64,000 nt of DNA from Luzula sylvatica (lineage: Eukaryota > Streptophyta > Magnoliopsida > Poales > Juncaceae). How positions within the stretch are numbered: position 1 is the first letter of the stretch; each line of letters begins with the position of its first letter. Both the position numbers and the translations under genes were made by a program. Under the pieces are notes generated by a model. The model was not told where the DNA came from and did not search any database. It saw nothing but the letters and a program-made list of their open reading frames with translations. The stretch lies in the NCBI GenBank assembly GCA_946800325.1, contig OX326958.1, positions 25,956,914 to 26,020,913 of the forward strand. The letters run 5' to 3'. Of this stretch, positions 59,001-64,000 are shown piece after piece.

Positions 59001-60080
59001 TTAATTCATGGCTGAACTCGAGAAGCTTAAGCCAAATCGTTCTAGCTTCTCTTTAGTTATCGCGTCTATTCGCTCTGCCATCTCCAAACTCATATGATTC
59101 CTCCAGTCACCTATCCCACCTTTACGAAAAAAAATATGATTCGTCAAGAAATTGGTACAATTTCCATCTTTCTTTTTGTTGACATCTAAACCCTTAAGGT
59201 TCTCAAAACTGCAAAGCTCAACTATTTTCTTCGGTATTCCCTCCATTTTCTCATCTTCAGAAAACGAATAGCCTAAGAAATCTGCTATCTTTTCCACCCA
59301 TCTCAATGGATCATGTATCAAATCCTCGTATTTTAAGAACAATATCTTCTTAGGATTTCGTAGACTCTCGTTCCAATATTCCAAATCAGTTTCCCATATT
59401 GATCCGCATGGACTTCGACCCTCGCAAAACGATTCAAAAGTCTCAGAAAATGGAAATGGCGATCCGTCCCTACGTGCCTTAAACATGTACCACATAGAGA
59501 CTAAAACGTCCTTAGGATCCCGACAAATGTACACTATTTTGCACTCTGATTCTTTAACGGAATTAGGAAGCGTTGAATAAGGGCTGTGTGTACCAAAAGC
59601 TCTAGGAGAAGGGAGGCTCTCGAGGTAGGAATTACGCTTCTCGAAAGAAAGATGTTCAATGAACCTCACGCAATCATGCGGGTTAAGTCCCAAAAGAGGG
59701 TGCGCGGCAAAATCGTATCTCATCCGGTTTAGTGTAGCAAAGACTATGGATTTTAGCCAAGTCGTGCCACTCTTCGGGAAACTTGCGACAAAAATATCAC
59801 CAGAAAGAGGTTTGAATGAATGTTGGAAAGATATGATTCCAGGGATTGAGCCTTCGGGCCGCCAGAAGCCTTGATACTTCCTATAGGAACCTATCCAGTT
59901 TTTCTCAAGCGGGAGTGCAAGGATAATATCTTTGGATGGAAAATCTAGTTCGTCTATTGGATGAAATAAATGAGCATAATGATTCCTGGTTTTTAAATAT
60001 ATTGGATCATTCGTTTCTTGTTCCCGTTCTTTTTGAGGTTTTGGAGGAACATTATTTTGATTGAGAGAAGAACTATCCAT
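59001..60080 (-). CDS. Cytosolic sulfotransferase (intact, intronless)
   Basis: A 359-residue protein from the ATG at 60080 (CAAATGGAT context) to the TGA before 59001, normal for plant soluble sulfotransferases, which are usually single-exon. Residues 101-108, FPKSGTTW, bind the 5'-phosphosulfate end of PAPS; His135 in NPHDCVRF is the expected catalytic base; CRDPKDVLVS (187-196) and RKGGIGDWRN (319-328) contact the 3'-phosphate. It transfers sulfate from PAPS to a hydroxylated small molecule in the cytosol. Plant relatives act on flavonoids, brassinosteroids, hydroxyjasmonate or desulfoglucosinolates; the substrate here cannot be predicted. The upstream flank carries a Helitron about 440 bp from the start codon. 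Confidence 0.95.
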   Translation of the reverse strand: MDSSSLNQNNVPPKPQKEREQETNDPIYLKTRNHYAHLFHPIDELDFPSKDIILALPLEKNWIGSYRKYQGFWRPEGSIPGIISFQHSFKPLSGDIFVASFPKSGTTWLKSIVFATLNRMRYDFAAHPLLGLNPHDCVRFIEHLSFEKRNSYLESLPSPRAFGTHSPYSTLPNSVKESECKIVYICRDPKDVLVSMWYMFKARRDGSPFPFSETFESFCEGRSPCGSIWETDLEYWNESLRNPKKILFLKYEDLIHDPLRWVEKIADFLGYSFSEDEKMEGIPKKIVELCSFENLKGLDVNKKKDGNCTNFLTNHIFFRKGGIGDWRNHMSLEMAERIDAITKEKLERFGLSFSSSAMN

Positions 60081-60519
60081 TTGATAAAGAGAAAAGGAAG
60101 GTCCGAGTTTAAACCTTGAATCTCAAGAGGGTGATATATATATTGATCAAAATAAGTTACGTGAGATCTCAAGTAACGAGTTGTTTTTCAAATTAGCCCA
60201 ATCCAATATTTGGCTTTTTGGAATATTTGGTGATTTTGATTAGGTTTATGAGGTAGATATTGGGTCCCTTGACAACCTTAATGGACCGTGAACACATTTA
60301 ATAATTCATGAATGAGTTGGCACAACTTGGCTAAAATCATATTATATTTGAGAATCAAATCTTAAAACTTATTACTAGTCATCTTTTAAGATATATTGTT
60401 CATCACGTCGTAACCTAATTCAAATGATAATTTTTTTTATTTTGAATTAGGTGGTAAGATGCCAAACCTAAGGTTTGATTAATTAAGAGAGTTTTTTACA
60501 TGTTACATGAATTTGCAAA

Positions 60520-61746
60520 TTATACTTATGTATAAATTTGGAAGAAATGGAGCTCCTACATGAGGCCACGTCATCAGGATTTTTTTGTAAAAAAAATATT
60601 TTTTAAATTTATATTTTGGTCTTTTTTAGCTTAAAAATTTACATTTTGGTCCTTTTTATTTACATTTTGGTCTTTTTTACTTTAAAAATTTACATTTTGG
60701 TCATTTTTTATTTATATTTTGATCCTTTTTTATTTACATTTCGGTCCTTTTTTACATTTTTGAATTTACATTTTGGTCCTTTTTATTTATATTTTGGTCC
60801 TTTTTAATTTAAGTTTATATTTTGGTCCTTTTTATTAACATTTTGGTCCTTTTTTATTTACATTTCAGTCCTTTTTTACATTTTAATTTATATTTCGGTC
60901 TTTTTTATTTATATGTTGGTCATTTTTAGTTTTAATTTACATTTTGTATATGTATAAAGTTAAGAAAATTTCTCTCATTTGGTTGCTCCATGTCATCAAA
61001 TTTTAATAATTTACATATGTACATGTTATTTTTTAATAATGTTAATAAAGTCCTAAATTTTGGTACCATATAATAATTTTAAAAAAGTTATTATATATTT
61101 TATTTACATAATTTTAACATTTTGACCTTTGCATTTTTTCTTTGCAAAACTAACATAAAATAATAATAAAACGAACAACAATATTACAAAAACACATTCC
61201 AAATATTTGAAAAATAAAATATCATGAAACTATTAAAGAAATAAATAAAAAGGGAATGAAAATAAAAAAAAACCAGATGTTTAAACCGATATTTTTCTAT
61301 CAATATATTTTCAAGATGTTTATTTATTATTGTTTATTTTATTATTACCCGATGTTATTTTTTCAAACATAATAAATGAAATATTAAAATTATATAAACT
61401 CAATTTGTAATTATTATATTTTTTTTGTAATCACTGCATGTTAAAAATGTTTATGAATTTTCTTAAAAGTAATAAAATTAATAAAAAATAATAAAAATAT
61501 ATTTTTAATTATTAAATTTGAAAATAGAAGGGTATTTTTGTCCGTTTGTTTTTAAGATCATTCATAAGAGTATTAGGAAATAAAAGTTTGGTAGAGGATC
61601 AGTTTTTTTGAAATTTACAAAAAGATAGATTTTTTTTTATGTGTGTACAATCAGATAAAAAAAATGTAGAATCTAATTACGTATTGAGAAAAATAAAATC
61701 ATAACAGACTAAAGACCTCCGCGCAATTGCGCGGGGAGAAAGCTAG
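60520..61746 (+). mobile_element. Non-autonomous Helitron (1227 bp) with verified empty site
   Basis: The 3' end has a perfect 16-nt palindrome CCGCGCAATTGCGCGG (61719-61734), an 8-nt spacer and CTAG, followed by host T. The 5' end is TTATACTTATG rather than the canonical TC start. In the left duplicate the host reads GCAAA|TGAATT (cut between 48799 and 48800); here the same sequence is split exactly between that A and T with no target duplication. That is the Helitron insertion rule. It encodes no Rep/helicase and includes a minisatellite. Confidence 0.92.
60605..60945. repeat. Minisatellite ACATTTTGGTCCTTTTTATT inside the Helitron
   Basis: About 14 degenerate copies of a 20-24-bp unit centred on ATTTTGGTCCTTTTT. 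Minisatellites are common inside Helitrons. Confidence 0.88.
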
Positions 61747-61829
61747 TGAATTATAAAATTGGCCCTATGTTTCTCCTGCTACCGTGGTTTATCTTTTTGT
61801 CATTAGTTTTCGTATTTTTTCCATGTGAC

Positions 61830-64000
61830 CGCTTCTTCGAGTATTTTGTTCGCTGTTATATTTGATGTTTTAGACGTATTTTAGAAGATCTTCCTATTTA
61901 TTTCTTTTCATGTTTCCCTAATTGCCGCCAAGGCAAGCGTTTTCCAATTTTCCTTCTTTACTTTTTGATTTTGATCGCATCTCCCAAACCTCCATTATGG
62001 TGGATTGTGTTGCGAGGGACTAGGGGTGTTTAAATGGTCGGTTCGGATCAAATCGAACAATTTAAAGTAAAATCAATTAAAACCGAACCAAATTAAATCT
62101 AAATCGAACCGACCAAATAAATATATCAACCAAACTAAAACCGAACCAGTTAAACCAAACGATTTGATCGGTTGATTCGGTTAAACCAAACCAAATAATA
62201 ATGCAGTGTAACCAATTTATACAATGTAGACTCTACCACTTTCATATATATAAATGACAAAAATCAATTTTTAATTACCACATATAATAGTTAATTATTA
62301 TTATCTAATTCAATTCACAAACAAACAGAGAAATACTCAAATTTTTAAAAATAAAAGTAACTAGTTCAAACTAATAACAAAAAAACCAACATATATCAGT
62401 GCAAAATAACATCAAATCCATTAATTAAAATTCACTAATATTTAGTACTCGAATGCAAAATTTCACCAAATTATTTTAATAAAAAAATACTAATTCTATC
62501 ATTTCAAACCTATAAATTACATTATTATTATTATGAACAATATCCATTTAAATATTTTACGCATTCCAAATTTCTATTATACAGTATATTTTTTGCATGT
62601 CACATGATAATTATAATGGTCGGTTCGATTTTATAAGGTTTTCAAAATACAAAACCGAACCGAACAAATAAAAACCGAATAACACTAATTTTAAACCAAA
62701 CCGAACCAAATAATCCACTAAACCGAACCAAATAAACCAAAATTGACCGGTTCGGTTCGGTAACCAAATAAACCAAACCGTTTAAACACCCCTACGAGGG
62801 GCCCATTTGCCGTAGTAATTCCTTCAATTAGTCTCCATATCACTTGGGTATATGGGCAAGTTAGTAGTAGGTGATCCATCGTTTCTTGGCTTTGTTGACA
62901 CAAAGTACAAATTGGAGTATTTGACCATCCCTTACCCGCTAGTATGTCCGCCGTGTTTATTTTCCGATGGAACACTAGCCATTATGAAGATTCTTATCTT
63001 CAACGGTGCTTTTGTATTTCATACCTCTTTTTGCAAACTTACTTTTATTCCGGGGTTTCTTTGGAATATGTAGGCCCTCTTGGCACTATATGTTCCATTC
63101 GGTGTACATCTCCATGTGATTTGTTGTGAGTCGGGATCTTTTGTTGTCGATATTTTGTATGCCGGTAGATTGTCTAGTAGATCCTTTTGGAGGGAGGATT
63201 TTGTTGTTGGAAGCAAAAACTGGATGGAGTCCGAGTCTCCTATGCTCTATAATAATTTCATGTATTTTGTCCAAATATGTTTTGCGGTTAGTCATCCATT
63301 TTGGTAATTTAGCTGATTGCATTAGATATATTGGGATTGCGTTCAATGCAACCTTTACTAAGGTGATGCGGCCACCTAGTGAGAGGAGCCGTCCCTTCCA
63401 CGCGGCTATAAATTAGGTAGGTATGATTCTTTCTTCGGTTGTTTGTATGTAAGGGGGGTTACTAACTAATTTATGGAAATTATTTTTTGGGACATCGTAA
63501 TATTTGGGCTATTGACTCGTGTATTTGTAGAGGTGTGCAAATCAGTGTGAAAGAGATTTTTCTATTAATTTCTAGTTCCTGTGTTTTCGGTGAATAATTC
63601 AAGTATGTATGGAATTAATTCTAGATTGTTGGGGCTAACTTCTATGAATACGATGGTGTTGTTCACATATTGTAGAAGTGGTGTTTGGATTGGATAAGTC
63701 ATAATAAAGGTGAGATTTATCTTATAATTATTGTAGTATGTCTATTCCTTCCAAGATCAAAAAGTAGAGGTGATAGTGGATCTTCTTGTCTTAAGCCTCT
63801 TTGGTGTGTAAAGTAGGATTAAATTTGGTTCATTTTCTCTATGTTATCTTGTTGATAAAAAAACATAATTTTATTATAAATAATACTTCATTTTAAAACT
63901 TTATATATTTGGTCCAATATTAATTATTGGATATTTTGTCTTTATGCATACAACATGCATTATAAAGAAAGAGGATTAAATCATATAACATATTTTGATT
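61830..64000 (-). pseudogene. LINE (non-LTR retrotransposon) ORF2 3' part, decayed
   Basis: Fragments in several frames on the minus strand follow the order of a plant L1-type ORF2. FTHQRGLRQEDPLSPLLFDL (near 63812-63753) is the RT block before the active site. QYVNNTIVFI (near 63670-63640) sits where the catalytic YADD should be, so both aspartates are lost. NAIPIYLMQSAKLPKWM (near 63346-63293) follows, then the C-terminal zinc-binding domain CTLCQQSQETMDHLLLTCPY (near 62900-62850). The end of the frame (about 62022-61840) resumes beyond hAT element 4. The 5' part is outside the window. Confidence 0.85.
62015..62802. mobile_element. Non-autonomous hAT element 4 (772 bp), nested in the LINE
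   Basis: The element is 62023-62794, with ends TAGGGGTGTTTAAA and TTTAAACACCCCTA. The target duplication is CGAGGGAC (62015-62022) against CGAGGGGC (62795-62802), 7 of 8 matching. Subterminal regions are rich in AACCGAACC and GGTTCGGTT motifs. Removing the element and one duplicate joins the LINE reading frame. Non-coding. Confidence 0.93.

Larger units (their letters stand above)
58498..61821. repeat. Sulfotransferase duplication block, right copy (interrupted)
   Basis: Homologous to 46548-48876. The block is split by the Helitron 60520-61746, after which matching sequence resumes with TGAATTATAAAATTGGCC at 61747. Confidence 0.93.

Overview
This is nuclear DNA of a flowering plant, most likely a eudicot. 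It has AT-rich intergenic DNA, GT-AG introns with T-rich acceptors, widely spaced genes and dense nested transposons. The species cannot be named from the sequence.

Genes, left to right: (1) a two-exon bHLH transcription factor of the TMO5/bHLH30 group (7648-9847, +); (2) a small SAM-dependent methyltransferase (26220-27475, +); (3) a calmodulin-like two-EF-hand protein (27962-28465, -), convergent with it; (4) a secreted phospholipase A2 (35294-37175, +); (5) a membrane metallophosphoesterase of the At3g03305 type (38283-40548, -); (6) a complete 14-exon AXR1-type NEDD8 E1 regulatory subunit (42959-46217, +); (7) two paralogous cytosolic sulfotransferases (47073-48131 and 59001-60080, both -). 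The left sulfotransferase has lost its start codon by a small deletion. They do not form one pathway; this is an ordinary gene neighbourhood.

Mobile DNA dominates. 10.9-13.6 kb: remains of a CACTA element next to a Helitron 3' end. 17.3-25.4 kb: a Copia retrotransposon (192-bp LTRs, 5-bp target duplication) carrying a 2.1-kb solo LTR inside its RT domain and a hAT element inside one LTR. 31.4-34.6 kb: two Mutator-like elements 150 bp apart, one a fold-back element packed with four copies of a ~483-bp palindromic repeat. Four hAT elements with 8-bp target duplications lie at 24.7, 41.2, 51.4 and 62.0 kb; each has its own subterminal repeat motif. A Helitron (60520-61746) sits in the right sulfotransferase duplicate, and the left duplicate preserves the empty site. 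A decayed LINE fills the right end. Two tiny retroposition scars, little more than poly(A) with target duplications, lie at 5.1 and 37.6 kb. Fold-back MITEs fill much of the remaining space.

Best leads: the decayed duplicate exon in AXR1, the start-codon loss in one sulfotransferase, the tandem-palindrome Mutator-like element, the hAT family with private subterminal satellites, the tail-only retroposons, and CT microsatellites sitting just inside the 5' end of several introns. I saw no evidence of a wholly new biological system.
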